From Pacificispira spongiicola (GTDB lineage Bacteria; Pseudomonadota; Alphaproteobacteria; UBA8366; Aestuariispiraceae), in NCBI RefSeq assembly GCF_012926505.1, contig NZ_JABBNT010000003.1:496001-560000 (forward strand): DNA of 64,000 nucleotides, in the 5' to 3' direction. This document shows positions 1 to 10,096 of this stretch, piece by piece (within the stretch, counting starts at the first letter, position 1; each line of letters begins with the position of its first letter). The notes under the pieces were generated by a model. The model ran no database searches and was not told the origin of the DNA. It saw only the letters and a list, made by a program, of their open reading frames with translations. The position numbers and the translations under genes were made by a program.

Positions 1-27
1 AAGCGCGGGACAGCGCGAAAGGGGGAG

Positions 28-2058
28 ATGCGTGACGAGCGTTCGGGGGAGCACTCAAACCACACCATCGATGTCGATGCCGGTGTTGACGCCGACGTTA
101 ACGCCGACGTTAACGCTGGGGCACCGATGAGCGACGCGCCCTGCAGCCCGATCGCGATCAAGGAACGGACGCTGTCCGGCGATCTTCTGTCCGTCCAGGA
201 CCTGCGCATCGGCTTCAAGATGATGGAAGGGTCGCTGGAGGCCGTGAAGGGCGTGTCCTTCCGCGTGCCCCAGGGCGGCACGGTGGCGCTGGTCGGGGAA
301 TCCGGGTCCGGTAAATCCGTGGTCAGTCAGGCGATCATGGGCATCCTGCCGAAGGCCGCCAGCATCACCGGCGGGTCGATCCTGTTCGACGATCCGCGCA
401 ACGACCTGCCGCCCATCGACATTGCCGCCCTGGACCGTCATGGCCCGCAGATGCGCGCCATTCGGGGCGGGCGGATTTCGATCATTTTCCAGGAACCGAT
501 GACGGCGCTGTCGCCGCTGCACACCATTGGCAATCAGATCGGGGAGGCCGTGGAACTGCACCGCAATTGCGGCGCGGCGGAAGTCGTCGACCTGACCCGC
601 GATATGCTGCGCATGGTCGGATTTCCCGATCCCGACCGGGCGTTGCGGACCTATCCGTTCGAACTGTCCGGCGGATTGCGGCAACGCGCGATGATTGCCA
701 TGGCCCTGGTTTGCCATCCGGCCCTGTTGATCGCGGACGAACCCACGACGGCGCTGGACGTGACGATCCAGGCGCAAATCCTGAAACTGATGCGCGACCT
801 GCAGCAGGAATTGGGCATGGCCGTGCTGATGATCACCCACGATCTGGGCGTGGTCGCCAACATGGCGGAAGAAATCGTCGTCATGTATCATGGCGAGGTC
901 ATGGAACACGGGACGCTGGACCATATTTTCCGCGACCCGCGCCATCCCTATCTGAAGGCGCTGCTGAAGGCGGTGCCCCGGTTCGACATGGCGCCGGGCG
1001 AACGTCTTGTGCCGATCCGCGAGATCGAAACCAAGGCCGAAAGCCTGCATGCCGAAGCCGTCGCCGCCCATCCGGTCGTAGAGCCGGAGAAGCCGATCCT
1101 GACCGTCGACGGCATTCGGAAGACCTTCTCCATCCGCAAGGGCGGGCTGTTGAAGCAGTCCGCCCCGGTGCGCGCGGTCGACGATGTCGGCTTCACCGTG
1201 AAACGCGGCGAATGCTTGGGGCTGGTCGGGGAAAGCGGCTGCGGCAAGACGACCTTGTCGAAAATCCTCATGCGGGCGCTCAGCCCCGACGCCGGGCGCG
1301 TGAGTTTCTATGACGGGACGCGGGATATCGACGTGCTGGCGCTGGACGGCGACGACCTGTTCGAGTTTCGCCGGACGATGCAGTTCATCTTTCAGGACCC
1401 GTTTTCCTCCCTCAATCCGCGGATGACGGTTCTGGATATCCTGACGGAGCCGCTGACCATCCACGGCATCGGGACCATGGACGAACGCAAGCAGAAGGCG
1501 GCGCGGTTGATGGATCTTGTCGGCCTCGACATGCGTCACCTGAAACGCTACCCGCACAGTTTTTCCGGCGGGCAGCGTCAGCGCATCGGCATTGCCCGCG
1601 CCCTGGCGTTGAACCCGGAACTGCTGATCTGCGACGAACCCGTTTCGGCCCTGGATGTGTCGATCCAGGCGCAGATTTTGAACCTGTTGAAGGACCTGCA
1701 ACGCGATCTGGGCCTGACCTATATCTTCATCAGCCACAATTTGGCCGTGGTCGATTATATCGCCGATCGGATCGCGGTGATGTGCCGGGGGCGGCTGGTG
1801 GAATTGGCGCCCAGCGAATTACTGTTCCAGAATCCGCGCCACCCCTATACCCAAGGTCTGCTGCGCGCCGTGCCGGACCCGAATCCGGACAATGCCCTCG
1901 ATTTCGCGCAACTGATGGACGACAAGGCCTCGTCGCCGGACCGTTGGCCCGCGCCCTTCACCGATGACGGGACCGGGGGGCTGATCTTCCACGATCTGGG
2001 CGGCGGTCATTACGTGCGTGCCATGGCGGATGCCCGGTTCGAAAGGAGCGCCGCATGA
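28..2058 (+). CDS. ABC transporter, fused dual ATP-binding protein (peptide/Yej-like)
   Basis: This protein would power import of oligopeptide-like substrates through the two permeases encoded downstream. Its 676 residues hold two complete ABC ATPase halves. The first has Walker A GESGSGKS near residue 91 and signature LSGGLRQR. The second has Walker A GESGCGKT near residue 405 and signature FSGGQRQR. Each is followed by a Walker B ending in DEP, and the OppD/OppF-type C-terminal region ([18 protein letters not shown]) closes each half. One polypeptide carrying both ATPases is typical of YejF-type systems. The stop overlaps the next start as ATGA. The first 33 residues are an Asp/Val/Asn/Ala-rich stretch of low complexity. 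Purine-rich GGGGGAG abuts the ATG at 28 with almost no spacing, so the ATG at 127 is a real alternative start. Confidence 0.93.
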   Translation: MRDERSGEHSNHTIDVDAGVDADVNADVNAGAPMSDAPCSPIAIKERTLSGDLLSVQDLRIGFKMMEGSLEAVKGVSFRVPQGGTVALVGESGSGKSVVSQAIMGILPKAASITGGSILFDDPRNDLPPIDIAALDRHGPQMRAIRGGRISIIFQEPMTALSPLHTIGNQIGEAVELHRNCGAAEVVDLTRDMLRMVGFPDPDRALRTYPFELSGGLRQRAMIAMALVCHPALLIADEPTTALDVTIQAQILKLMRDLQQELGMAVLMITHDLGVVANMAEEIVVMYHGEVMEHGTLDHIFRDPRHPYLKALLKAVPRFDMAPGERLVPIREIETKAESLHAEAVAAHPVVEPEKPILTVDGIRKTFSIRKGGLLKQSAPVRAVDDVGFTVKRGECLGLVGESGCGKTTLSKILMRALSPDAGRVSFYDGTRDIDVLALDGDDLFEFRRTMQFIFQDPFSSLNPRMTVLDILTEPLTIHGIGTMDERKQKAARLMDLVGLDMRHLKRYPHSFSGGQRQRIGIARALALNPELLICDEPVSALDVSIQAQILNLLKDLQRDLGLTYIFISHNLAVVDYIADRIAVMCRGRLVELAPSELLFQNPRHPYTQGLLRAVPDPNPDNALDFAQLMDDKASSPDRWPAPFTDDGTGGLIFHDLGGGHYVRAMADARFERSAA

Positions 2059-3989
2059 AACGAGCCCTGATTGCCGGTTTCGCGCTCTGTCTCGGCCTCC
2101 TCCCCGGTCCGGCGGCGGCCCGGATGCTGCCCCCGCTGGTGGAAACGACCTCGCTGGAGGCCGCCGTTGCGGACGGATCCTTGCCGCCGGTGGCGGAGCG
2201 CATCCCAGCGCATCCTGAAATCGTCGATTTCGCCGCGCGGGGTCAGACGATCGGCACGCCGGGCGGCACGCTGACGACGCTGATGAACAGCGCGAAAGAC
2301 ACGCGCTATATGTATGTCTATGGCTATGCGCGGCTGGTGAAATACGATCAGGACTTCAACATCGTTCCGGATATTCTGGAATCCTATGAAATTACGGATG
2401 GCGGGCGAACCTATACGCTGCATCTGCGGCCGGGGCATCGCTGGTCCGACGGCGAACCCTTCACCACCGCCGATTTCGCCTATTTCTGGTACGACATGTG
2501 CCATAACGAGGATCTCTACGCCTCCGGCCCGCCGACCTATTTGAAGGTGCAGGGGGAATTCCCCGACGTCACGATCCTGGACGAAACGACGATCCGCTAT
2601 GCCTGGACCAATCCGAACCCGGATTTCCTGCCCGGCCTGGCGCAGGCGCGTCCGAACCAGCTCTATGCGCCGATGCATTATTTGAGCAAATATCATCCCT
2701 CCTATCGCCCGATCGAGGAGTTGGAAGCGGCGGCGGAAGAGGCGGGCCAGCGCAATTGGGCCGCAATCCATATCAAGAAGGGCCGCTATTATCGGATGGA
2801 AAATCCGAAGCTGCCGACCTTGCAGCCCTGGATTCCGCGGACGAAGGCCCCGGCGGACCGGTTTATCTTCACGCGCAACCCCTACTATCACAAGATCGAT
2901 CCGAACGGTGTCCAACTGCCCTATATCGACGAGGTCGTGTTCAATATCAGCGAGGAAAAGCTGATCGCCGGGAAGGCCGCGACGGGCGATGTCGATTTCC
3001 AGGGGCGCTATCTGCGCTTTGACGACGTCACGCTGTTGAAACGGAACGAGGCGTCGCACGGCTACAAGACCCTGCTGTGGCGCATCGCCAAGGGGTCGCA
3101 TATGGCCCTGTTGCCGAATCTGACGGTGAAGGACCCGACCTTCCGCGCCCTGGTGCGCGACGTGCGGTTCCGTCGGGCCTTGTCGATGGGGATCGACCGG
3201 CACGAGATCAACCGCGTGATTTATTTCGGGCTGGCCATGGAAGGTCAGAACACGATGCTGCCGAAAAGCCCGCTGTTCAATGCGGCCTATCGGGATGCCT
3301 GGGCGGAATACGATCCGAAGGCGGCGAATGCCCTGTTGGACGATATGGGACTGGAACGGGATTGGACCGGCGCGCGGATCGCGCCGAATGGGGAACCGAT
3401 CGAAATCATCGTTGAAACAGGCGGGTCGACGGAACAGGCCGATATCCTGGAACTGATCCGCGACACGTGGTGGGATTTGGGGATCAAGCTGTATATCAAG
3501 CCCCTGGGTAAGGACAGTTTGCGGCGGCGTATCTTTTCCGGCCTGACCCAGATGACCGTCGATTCCGGTTTCGAAAACGGTCTGGCGACGGCGGATATGG
3601 CGCCGAACGACCTCGCCCCCATCGCGCAGAATCAGTATCAATGGTCGGAATGGGGCGAATATTTCGAAACCAACCACAATGGCGGCAGCCCCCCGGATAT
3701 GGCCCTGGGCGAGGAACTGATGGATCTGCGTCGGCAATGGTATCAGGCGGGGTTGCAGGCGGATCGTCTGGATGTCTGGCACCGCATGCTGGCGCTGCAT
3801 GCCGAACAGATTCCGACCATCGGCCTGGTGGCGGGCGTGTTGCAGCCGATCGTGGTGCGCGACGGGCTGATGAACCTGCCAGAAGAAGGGCTGTGGAACT
3901 GGGATCCGGGCGCGCATTTCGGCCTCTATGGCCTGGACTATGTCTATTGGGACAAGGATTCCGTCACCGCCCAGGCGAGTGCGGAATAA
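2055..3989 (+). CDS. ABC transporter substrate-binding protein (SBP_bac_5 family)
   Basis: Periplasmic binding protein that should deliver the ligand, probably a peptide, to the membrane permeases. It is 644 residues, long for the family and in the range of YejA-like proteins. The N-terminus is a classical Sec signal peptide: MKR, a hydrophobic stretch to about residue 17, and a likely cleavage after PAAA. No lipobox cysteine follows, so a soluble periplasmic protein is expected. The region near residues 80-180 (the SYEITDGGRTYTLHLRPG segment, then WSDGEPFTTADF) is the hallmark of extracellular solute-binding family 5. The start overlaps the upstream ATPase stop by 4 nt, so the two are translationally coupled. 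The substrate cannot be read from the sequence. Confidence 0.93.
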   Translation: MKRALIAGFALCLGLLPGPAAARMLPPLVETTSLEAAVADGSLPPVAERIPAHPEIVDFAARGQTIGTPGGTLTTLMNSAKDTRYMYVYGYARLVKYDQDFNIVPDILESYEITDGGRTYTLHLRPGHRWSDGEPFTTADFAYFWYDMCHNEDLYASGPPTYLKVQGEFPDVTILDETTIRYAWTNPNPDFLPGLAQARPNQLYAPMHYLSKYHPSYRPIEELEAAAEEAGQRNWAAIHIKKGRYYRMENPKLPTLQPWIPRTKAPADRFIFTRNPYYHKIDPNGVQLPYIDEVVFNISEEKLIAGKAATGDVDFQGRYLRFDDVTLLKRNEASHGYKTLLWRIAKGSHMALLPNLTVKDPTFRALVRDVRFRRALSMGIDRHEINRVIYFGLAMEGQNTMLPKSPLFNAAYRDAWAEYDPKAANALLDDMGLERDWTGARIAPNGEPIEIIVETGGSTEQADILELIRDTWWDLGIKLYIKPLGKDSLRRRIFSGLTQMTVDSGFENGLATADMAPNDLAPIAQNQYQWSEWGEYFETNHNGGSPPDMALGEELMDLRRQWYQAGLQADRLDVWHRMLALHAEQIPTIGLVAGVLQPIVVRDGLMNLPEEGLWNWDPGAHFGLYGLDYVYWDKDSVTAQASAE

Positions 3990-4031
3990 GCGGGGGACGC
4001 CGGATGCGGGATCAGGGGGGACGCGTTTAGT

Positions 4032-5033
4032 ATGTTGGATTACATCATCCGCCGCCTGTTGGTCATGGTGCCGACCCTTCTGGTCATCAGCATGCTGGTC
4101 TTCGTCATCATCCAATTGCCGCCCGGCGATTACCTGACGACGCTTGTCCAGGAATATCAGGACCGCGGCGAACAGATCGGCGAGGAGGTGCTGGCCTTCT
4201 ATCGCGATAATTACGGTTTCGGCGAACCGATGTGGAAACAGTACCTTCTGTGGATGAAGGGCATATTGCTGGAAGGCAATATGGGCTATTCCTTCGCCTA
4301 TGAAATGCCGGTGTCGGACGTGGTCGGCGACCGAATGTTCCTGACTATTCTGGTGTCTTTCGTCACCATCGTCTTCGTCTATATCGTGGCCTTCCCGATC
4401 GGCGTCTATTCGGCGGTGAACCAATATTCGCCGGGCGATTACGCGCTGACCTTCATCGGTTTCATCGGGCTGGCGACGCCGAACTTCCTGCTGGCGCTGG
4501 TTCTGATGTATCTGGCGAACGAATGGACGGGCGCGTCCATCGGCGGTCTTGTCGACGACCATCTGCGCGATGCGCCGATGTCCTGGGAAAAATTCGTCAG
4601 CGTGTTGCAACATCTGTGGGTGCCGGTCATCGTCATCGGGACGTCGGGCACGGCCGGGATGATCCGGCGGCTGCGCGCCAACCTGCTGGACGAGTTGCAC
4701 AAGCAATATGTCGTCACCGCGCTGGCGAAGGGCGTACCGCCGAAAAAGGCGCTGTTCAAATATCCCCTGCGCATGGCGCTGAACCCGTTCATTGCGGATA
4801 TCGGCAATATCCTGCCGGAAATCATCTCCGGCTCCGCCATCGTGTCGATCGTCTTAAGCCTTGAGACGACCGGGCCGATGCTGCTGCGCGCCCTGGAAAC
4901 CCAGGACATGTATCTAGCCGGGTCCTTCCTGATGGTGCTGGCGCTGTTGACCGTGGTCGGAAACCTTGTGTCCGATCTGGCCCTGGCCTTCCTCGATCCC
5001 CGAATTCGACTGGGTGCGGAGGCATCGAAATGA
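4032..5033 (+). CDS. ABC transporter permease (YejB/DppB-type)
   Basis: Inner-membrane permease, 333 residues. It begins with the usual first helix (MLDYIIRRLLVMVPTLLVIS) and an extracytoplasmic loop of about 70 residues before the core BPD_transp_1 domain. Further membrane segments follow near residues 97-125, 140-160, 195-215, 255-285 and 290-318. The cytoplasmic EAA-type coupling loop is seen around ALAKGVPPKKALFKYPLR. It sits 42 nt after the binding-protein gene and overlaps the next permease start by 4 nt (ATGA). It would form the heterodimeric channel with that second permease. Confidence 0.93.
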   Translation: MLDYIIRRLLVMVPTLLVISMLVFVIIQLPPGDYLTTLVQEYQDRGEQIGEEVLAFYRDNYGFGEPMWKQYLLWMKGILLEGNMGYSFAYEMPVSDVVGDRMFLTILVSFVTIVFVYIVAFPIGVYSAVNQYSPGDYALTFIGFIGLATPNFLLALVLMYLANEWTGASIGGLVDDHLRDAPMSWEKFVSVLQHLWVPVIVIGTSGTAGMIRRLRANLLDELHKQYVVTALAKGVPPKKALFKYPLRMALNPFIADIGNILPEIISGSAIVSIVLSLETTGPMLLRALETQDMYLAGSFLMVLALLTVVGNLVSDLALAFLDPRIRLGAEASK

Positions 5034-6205
5034 CGACAGGCAAGCCGCTGGATCATTTCGTCAACGAGACGCCTTTCGACCCTTATTCCGCGACGAAGCT
5101 GACGCCGGATCAGGAACGCTTTTACCTGTCCTCGCAATGGCGGTTGATGTGGCTGAAGTTCCGCCGCCATAAGCTCGCGGTGTGGAGCGGCCTCTATCTG
5201 GTGCTGGTCTATCTGTCGGTCGTGGTGTCGGAAATCCTGGCACCCTATGCCTTCACCGCGCGGCATACGGATTATATCTATGCCCCGCCGCAGGAACTCC
5301 GCCTGTTCCATGACGGGGAATTCGTCGGCCCCTTCGTCTATCCCTACGATGTCAGCCTGAATATGGAAGAATTGCGCTGGGATTATCGGGAAAACATGGC
5401 GGCGCCGCACAAGCTGCGCTTCTTCTGCACGCAGGACGATTTCGAAGGCGCGCGCTACGCATTCTGGAACCTGTTCGAAACGAATTTCCATCTGGTTTGC
5501 CCGGCGGCGGGATCGCAATTCTTCCTGCTGGGCACGGATCGGCTGGGCCGGGATATCCTGTCGCGCATCATTCAGGGCGCGCGGATTTCCATGACCGTCG
5601 GGTTGATCGGCGTGACGATCAGTTTCGTGCTGGGCATCACGCTGGGCGGGATCGCCGGGTATTTCGGCGGCGCCGCCGATTGGTGCGTGCAGCGCGTGAT
5701 CGAGGTCATCCGCTCCTTCCCGTCGCTGCCCCTCTGGATGGCGCTGTCGGCGGCAATGCCGGTCAACTGGTCGCCGATCCTGGTTTTTCTGGGGATCACG
5801 GTCATTCTGGGTCTGTTGGATTGGCCGGGGCTGGCCCGCGCCGTGCGGTCGAAGCTTCTGGCCCTGCGGGAGGAAGATTTCGCCGTCGCCGCCCAATTGA
5901 TGGGGGCGAAGCCGACGCGGATCATCGGCAAGCATCTGCTGCCCAGCTTCACCAGTCACCTGATCGCCTCGGTCACCCTGGCAGTGCCCAGCATGATCCT
6001 GGGCGAAACGGCGCTCAGCTTCCTCGGCCTGGGCCTGAAACCGCCTGTGACGAGTTGGGGCGTATTGCTGAACGAGGCACAGAACTTCAACGCCGTGGCG
6101 CTGTATCCCTGGCTGCTGTGGCCGGCGGTGCCGGTCATCATGGTCGTGCTGGCCTTCCAATTCCTGGGCGACGGCCTGCGCGACGCGGCGGACCCCTATA
6201 AATAG
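5030..6205 (+). CDS. ABC transporter permease (YejE/DppC-type)
   Basis: Second membrane subunit of the peptide importer, 391 residues. The N-terminal cytoplasmic stretch of about 45 residues (FNETPFDPYSATKLTPDQ region) and the long periplasmic loop after the first helix make it longer than DppC and resemble YejE-like permeases. The core domain starts at about residue 180 with the GTDRLGRDILSRIIQGARIS motif typical of DppC/OppC permeases. The EAA loop is near AAQLMGAKPTRIIGKHLLP. It is the last gene of the operon and faces a LysR gene on the other strand. Confidence 0.93.
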   Translation: MTTGKPLDHFVNETPFDPYSATKLTPDQERFYLSSQWRLMWLKFRRHKLAVWSGLYLVLVYLSVVVSEILAPYAFTARHTDYIYAPPQELRLFHDGEFVGPFVYPYDVSLNMEELRWDYRENMAAPHKLRFFCTQDDFEGARYAFWNLFETNFHLVCPAAGSQFFLLGTDRLGRDILSRIIQGARISMTVGLIGVTISFVLGITLGGIAGYFGGAADWCVQRVIEVIRSFPSLPLWMALSAAMPVNWSPILVFLGITVILGLLDWPGLARAVRSKLLALREEDFAVAAQLMGAKPTRIIGKHLLPSFTSHLIASVTLAVPSMILGETALSFLGLGLKPPVTSWGVLLNEAQNFNAVALYPWLLWPAVPVIMVVLAFQFLGDGLRDAADPYK

Positions 6206-6209
6206 AAGG

Positions 6210-6257
6210 CCCGCCGACATATTCGAATTGATTGATTTAAGTCAATGTGGCGGCGGG
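6210..6257. terminator. Possible hairpin after the ABC operon
   Basis: Five nt after the last permease stop, CCCGCCG (6210-6216) pairs with CGGCGGG (6251-6257). An inner ATTGA/TCAAT hairpin lies inside it. There is no clear U-run, so an intrinsic terminator is only possible. The rest of the gap to the convergent LysR gene (6258-6379) shows nothing I can name. Confidence 0.35.
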
Positions 6258-6379
6258 TTAACAGGGATAGCGTTACCTCATCGTCCTTCGGGGCGATGAA
6301 GCGTTGGCAGCGGAAACCATCCCTGTGAACTCTTCTATCCCATCCCAACTCCGACCCCGTTCCGCTGGGAACCAGGTCC

Positions 6380-7294
6380 TCAGGATTCGGCTTCCCAAGG
6401 CGGAACGGGGTTGAATTTTTCCACCAGGAAATCGACGAAGGCCCGCACCTTGGGCGACAGATGCCGACGCGTCGGATAGACCGCGTTGATCGGCACTTCC
6501 ACGTCGCGATAGAAGGGCTTCAGAATCCGCACCAGCTTGCCCTCGCGGACTTCCGACGACACCAGAAATTCCGCCAGACGCGCGATGCCCAGACCGGCCA
6601 GCACCATTTCGTGAATGGTCTCGCCGTTATTGGCGGTGAAATTGCCTTCGACCTTCACCGGATATTCCGACCCGTCCGGCAGGCGGAAAATCCATTCGTT
6701 CAGATGGATCGCGGTGGAAAAGCCCAACCGGTTATGGGCCGTCAGTTCGCTGGGATGTTTCGGTTCGCCGAAACGTTGCAGATATTCCGGCGAGCAGCAG
6801 ATCGCACGGCGGCTGACCGCCAATTGACGGGCGACCATGGAACTGTCCTGCAGCTTGCCGAAACGAATGGCGACGTCCTGACCTTCCTCGACCAGATCGG
6901 ACAGGGCGTCGGTCAGGGTCATTTCGACATTCACTTCGGGGAACCGTTCCAGGAATTCCGGAATAAGCGGGCTGATCTGGTGTTTGCCGAAGGCGACGCC
7001 GCAATTCACGCGCAGGGTCCCGCGCGGGGCGGAATGACGCTGGCTGACGGCGATTTCCGCCTCTTCCATATCGGTCAGGATGCGGACGCAGCGCTGATAG
7101 AAGGCGTCGCCTTCCTCCGTCGCCGACAGTTGCCGCGTCGTGCGGTTCAAAAGACGCACGCCCAGACGGTCTTCCAGCCGTCCGATTTGTTTGCTGACAG
7201 CCGACGGCGTCAGTTTCAACGCGCGCGCGGCACTCGAAAAGCTTCCTTCCTCCACCACTTTGGTGAAGACGGCCATTTCTCCGGCTCTATCCAT
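6380..7294 (-). CDS. LysR-family transcriptional regulator
   Basis: DNA-binding regulator of 304 residues. The N-terminal winged helix-turn-helix spans about residues 5-62 (FTKVVEEGSFSSAARALKLT, then PSAVSKQIGRLEDRLGVRLL), and a LysR substrate-binding domain covers about residues 90-295. It resembles the CrgA/DsdC-like LysR branch with an RTTRQLSATEEG segment. It lies downstream of chvG on the same strand, with 217 nt between them that contain an AT-rich stretch near 7380-7420, so it probably has its own promoter. The ABC operon is convergent. The target genes and effector are unknown. Confidence 0.9.
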   Translation of the reverse strand: MDRAGEMAVFTKVVEEGSFSSAARALKLTPSAVSKQIGRLEDRLGVRLLNRTTRQLSATEEGDAFYQRCVRILTDMEEAEIAVSQRHSAPRGTLRVNCGVAFGKHQISPLIPEFLERFPEVNVEMTLTDALSDLVEEGQDVAIRFGKLQDSSMVARQLAVSRRAICCSPEYLQRFGEPKHPSELTAHNRLGFSTAIHLNEWIFRLPDGSEYPVKVEGNFTANNGETIHEMVLAGLGIARLAEFLVSSEVREGKLVRILKPFYRDVEVPINAVYPTRRHLSPKVRAFVDFLVEKFNPVPPWEAES

Positions 7295-7511
7295 TGTTTG
7301 GCGATCCCCCGCTTTTTGGCGACCGGCTTCTTGGCTTTATCGTTTGTGCCGGCGCGTTCTTTTTATCCGTCTTGTCACGGATGTATATAATTTAATTCCA
7401 TCTATTCCAATCAGAAACAAGTTATTGGTTGTTCTGAAAGTTACAAGACGATCGGTATTTTATTGAGTTTTTTGCGTTGCGGGAATAAAAATCGGTCCGT
7501 CCGACTGCCGG

Positions 7512-9263
7512 TCAGGCTGCTGCCGGAAGGCGCAGGATGAACCGCGCGCCGCCGCGATTTCCGTCCCGTCCGACCCGGTTTTCGGCGGTAATCGTGCCGC
7601 CATGGGCTTCGGCGATCTGTTTGCAGATCGACAGGCCCAGGCCGGAATGGCCGCCAAAGGCCTCGTGATCCGGCCGTTCGGTGTAGAAACGGTCGAAAAT
7701 CGCCGCCAGCTTGTTGTCCGGAATGCCGGGGCCTTCATCCTCGCAGCGCAGCTCGATCCAGTTGGCCTCGCGGCGCACGGACAGGGTGATGCGGCCGCCG
7801 GGCGGGCTGAAACTCTCGGCGTTGGAAATCAGGTTCTGCAAGACCTGAACAAGGCGATCCTCGTTCCCCTGAACCGTGAAGGGGCCGTCGCCGAGGACCG
7901 TGGCCGACAGGACGGGGCGGTCCTTGTCGCGGGCCAGTTCCGGTTCGTCGTCGCCATGGGCCGTCCGCCGCATGCCGACCAGAACATCCATCATCACCGA
8001 CAGGTCGACGGTTTCCGTTTCCACCCGTCCCAGTTCCGCATCCAGCCGCGACGCGTCCGAAATATCGGTGATCAGGCGGTCCAGCCGTTCCACGTCTTCC
8101 TTCACGATGCGCAGCAATTCGCGTTGCTGGTCCTGGGACTTCACGCGCTGAATGGTTTCGATGGCGCTTTTCAGGGAGGTCAGGGGATTCTTGATTTCAT
8201 GGCTGACATCGGCGGCGAAACGCTCGATGGCGGTGATGCGGCTGGTCAGCGCTTCCGTCATTTCGCGCAGAACGGCGGACAGGTCGCCGATTTCGTCGCG
8301 GCGCTTGGTCAGGTCGGGGATCGTTGCCGGATCGCGCCCGACGCTGTGCCGGACCTTTTCGGCGGCTTCCGCCAGCCGGTGGATGGGGCGCGCGATGGTG
8401 CCCGCGAAATACAGGGACAGCAGCGTCGTCAGGACGAGGGCGACGGCGAAGACGGCCAGAACGGTCAGGCGCACATCGCGCATGGCAATGTCGATGCGGG
8501 TGCCGTCGCGGGACAGAAGCAGGCTGCCGAAAACATGGACATAGCGCTGCACCGGCAGGGCGACGGATAGGACCAGATTGCGGTTCCTGTCCCGTCGGAC
8601 GACACCGACGATTTCGCCGGACAGGGCGCGCACGGCTTCGGGATAATCGGCCACGGTCGAGTCGCGGCGGTCGTGATAGAGCGGGTAGTCGCGGTTTTCG
8701 ATCCAGTGCAGGACCTTTTCGAACGCGCCCAGAACCGGGTTCACCATGGGTTCGAACGTGTCGGTATCGATCGGGTCGTCCAGCTCCTCGACCAGGATCG
8801 ACGCGCCGTATTGACCCAGGCGGCGACTGTCCACCGCCAGCGACCCGTCCGCCAGGAAGAACCGCGCCCGCACCTCGCTGGCCGCGGACAGACGCCGGAC
8901 CAGATCGCGGGCGGGGACGAGGTTCAGAACCTCCTGTCCGTTATCCAGCAGGCCGATCGCGCCTTCGCCCAGTGCCCCGGAAAAGATTTCGCCATGTTCC
9001 CGCAGCGCATCCAGTTCCTGTTCGATCAACCGGTCGCGATAGGGGCCCAGATAGAGGATGCCCAGAACCGGGATCAGCAGGGTCAGCAGGTTGACGGCCA
9101 GAATCTTCCGGGTCAGCGGGGACAGCCGATGACGACGGCGCAAACGCCGTTCGGCACGCTGGCGGCGTTTGGTTTCCCGCCGCGTACTGCGCGTATCGGC
9201 CTGTTGTTCGGCCGGTTTTTCGGCAAAAAGCGTCCCCAACGTCACCATCCCGGACCGCCCCAT
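7512..9263 (-). CDS. chvG: ChvG-like sensor histidine kinase
   Basis: Membrane histidine kinase of 583 residues, likely the partner of the response regulator immediately upstream. A very basic cytoplasmic N-terminus (about residues 25-50, rich in Arg) precedes TM1 near 54-72. A periplasmic stimulus-sensing domain of about 190 residues follows, then TM2 near 266-290 and a HAMP region. The dimerisation/phosphoacceptor domain carries His355 in DVSHEIKNPLTS. The HATPase domain has the N box (LQNLISNAESFSPP), G1 DEGPGIP and G2 GLGLSICKQIAEAHGG. This architecture matches the alphaproteobacterial ChvG/ExoS family, which responds to acidity and envelope stress. Assignment is by architecture and the adjacent ChvI-like regulator. 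Confidence 0.88.
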   Translation of the reverse strand: MGRSGMVTLGTLFAEKPAEQQADTRSTRRETKRRQRAERRLRRRHRLSPLTRKILAVNLLTLLIPVLGILYLGPYRDRLIEQELDALREHGEIFSGALGEGAIGLLDNGQEVLNLVPARDLVRRLSAASEVRARFFLADGSLAVDSRRLGQYGASILVEELDDPIDTDTFEPMVNPVLGAFEKVLHWIENRDYPLYHDRRDSTVADYPEAVRALSGEIVGVVRRDRNRNLVLSVALPVQRYVHVFGSLLLSRDGTRIDIAMRDVRLTVLAVFAVALVLTTLLSLYFAGTIARPIHRLAEAAEKVRHSVGRDPATIPDLTKRRDEIGDLSAVLREMTEALTSRITAIERFAADVSHEIKNPLTSLKSAIETIQRVKSQDQQRELLRIVKEDVERLDRLITDISDASRLDAELGRVETETVDLSVMMDVLVGMRRTAHGDDEPELARDKDRPVLSATVLGDGPFTVQGNEDRLVQVLQNLISNAESFSPPGGRITLSVRREANWIELRCEDEGPGIPDNKLAAIFDRFYTERPDHEAFGGHSGLGLSICKQIAEAHGGTITAENRVGRDGNRGGARFILRLPAAA

Positions 9264-9293
9264 GACGTATTACACATCACGGGAGCGGTTGCG

Positions 9294-10007
9294 TTATTCG
9301 TCTTCCTTGTAGCGATAGCCGACGCCGTACAGGGTTTCGATCCGGTCGAATTCCGGATCGGCGGCGCGCAGCTTCTTGCGCAGGCGCTTGATATGGCTGT
9401 CGATCGTCCGGTCGTCGACATAAATGTTTTCGCCATAGGCCGCGTCCATCAGCTGGTCGCGGTTTTTCACCAGACCGGGCCGTTGCGCCAGGGCCTTCAG
9501 CAGCAGGAATTCGGTGACCGTCAGCTTCACCGGGTCGCCCTTCCAGGTACACAGATGCCGGTCGCCGTCCATGACCAGATCGCCCCGGGTAAAGGCGCCC
9601 TGCGTCTTCTGGGCCGTGCCGCCCTCCGCCGTACGCTGTTCCAGTTCGGCACGGCGCAGCAGGGCGCGGATGCGTTCGATCAGCAGGCGTTGGGAGAACG
9701 GCTTCTTGATATAGTCGTCCGCGCCCATGCGCAGGCCCATCAGCTCATCGACCTCATCGTCCTTCGACGTCAGGAAGATCACCGGCAATTCCGAATTCTG
9801 GCGCAGCTTCTGCAGCAGCTCCATGCCGTCCATGCGCGGCATCTTGATATCCAGGACCGCCAGATCGACCGGCCGCGTCGTCAGGCCGCGCAACGCGGTT
9901 TCGCCGTCGGTATAGGTTGTGACCGTGTAGCCTTCAGCCTCCAACGCGATGGTGACGGAAGTCAGGATGTTGCGGTCGTCGTCGACCAGGGCAATCTGCT
10001 GTCCCAT
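9294..10007 (-). CDS. chvI: ChvI-like OmpR-family response regulator
   Basis: Two-component response regulator of 237 residues. The receiver domain (1-120) has the acidic pocket DDD at 9-11, phosphoacceptor Asp53 ([10 protein letters not shown]), Thr80 and the conserved Lys102 in KKPF. The C-terminal winged-helix DNA-binding domain (about 135-235) ends in a [17 protein letters not shown] recognition helix and a [11 protein letters not shown] hairpin. It precedes chvG by 30 nt on the same strand, so the two form an operon. In many alphaproteobacteria this pair is followed by hprK and PTS genes. Those are absent here. Confidence 0.9.
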   Translation of the reverse strand: MGQQIALVDDDRNILTSVTIALEAEGYTVTTYTDGETALRGLTTRPVDLAVLDIKMPRMDGMELLQKLRQNSELPVIFLTSKDDEVDELMGLRMGADDYIKKPFSQRLLIERIRALLRRAELEQRTAEGGTAQKTQGAFTRGDLVMDGDRHLCTWKGDPVKLTVTEFLLLKALAQRPGLVKNRDQLMDAAYGENIYVDDRTIDSHIKRLRKKLRAADPEFDRIETLYGVGYRYKEDE

Positions 10008-10096
10008 TCAAGTTTCCCCTGATTTAGGTGAGCCTGTTCACGCGATAGAATGCCATAACGCCCGACAGTCTGGGCGGAATTGTGGCAGGTCCAGGA

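Noticed and set aside
55-1737. Long minus-strand open frame of 560 codons opposite the ABC ATPase gene
   Set aside because: It is Gln/His/Arg-rich with no fold and mirrors the codon pattern of the clear ATPase gene; typical high-GC antisense frame.
2010-4706. 898-codon minus-strand frame
   Set aside because: Runs through three well-supported genes on the other strand, with a composition (HDQR-rich) characteristic of a shadow.
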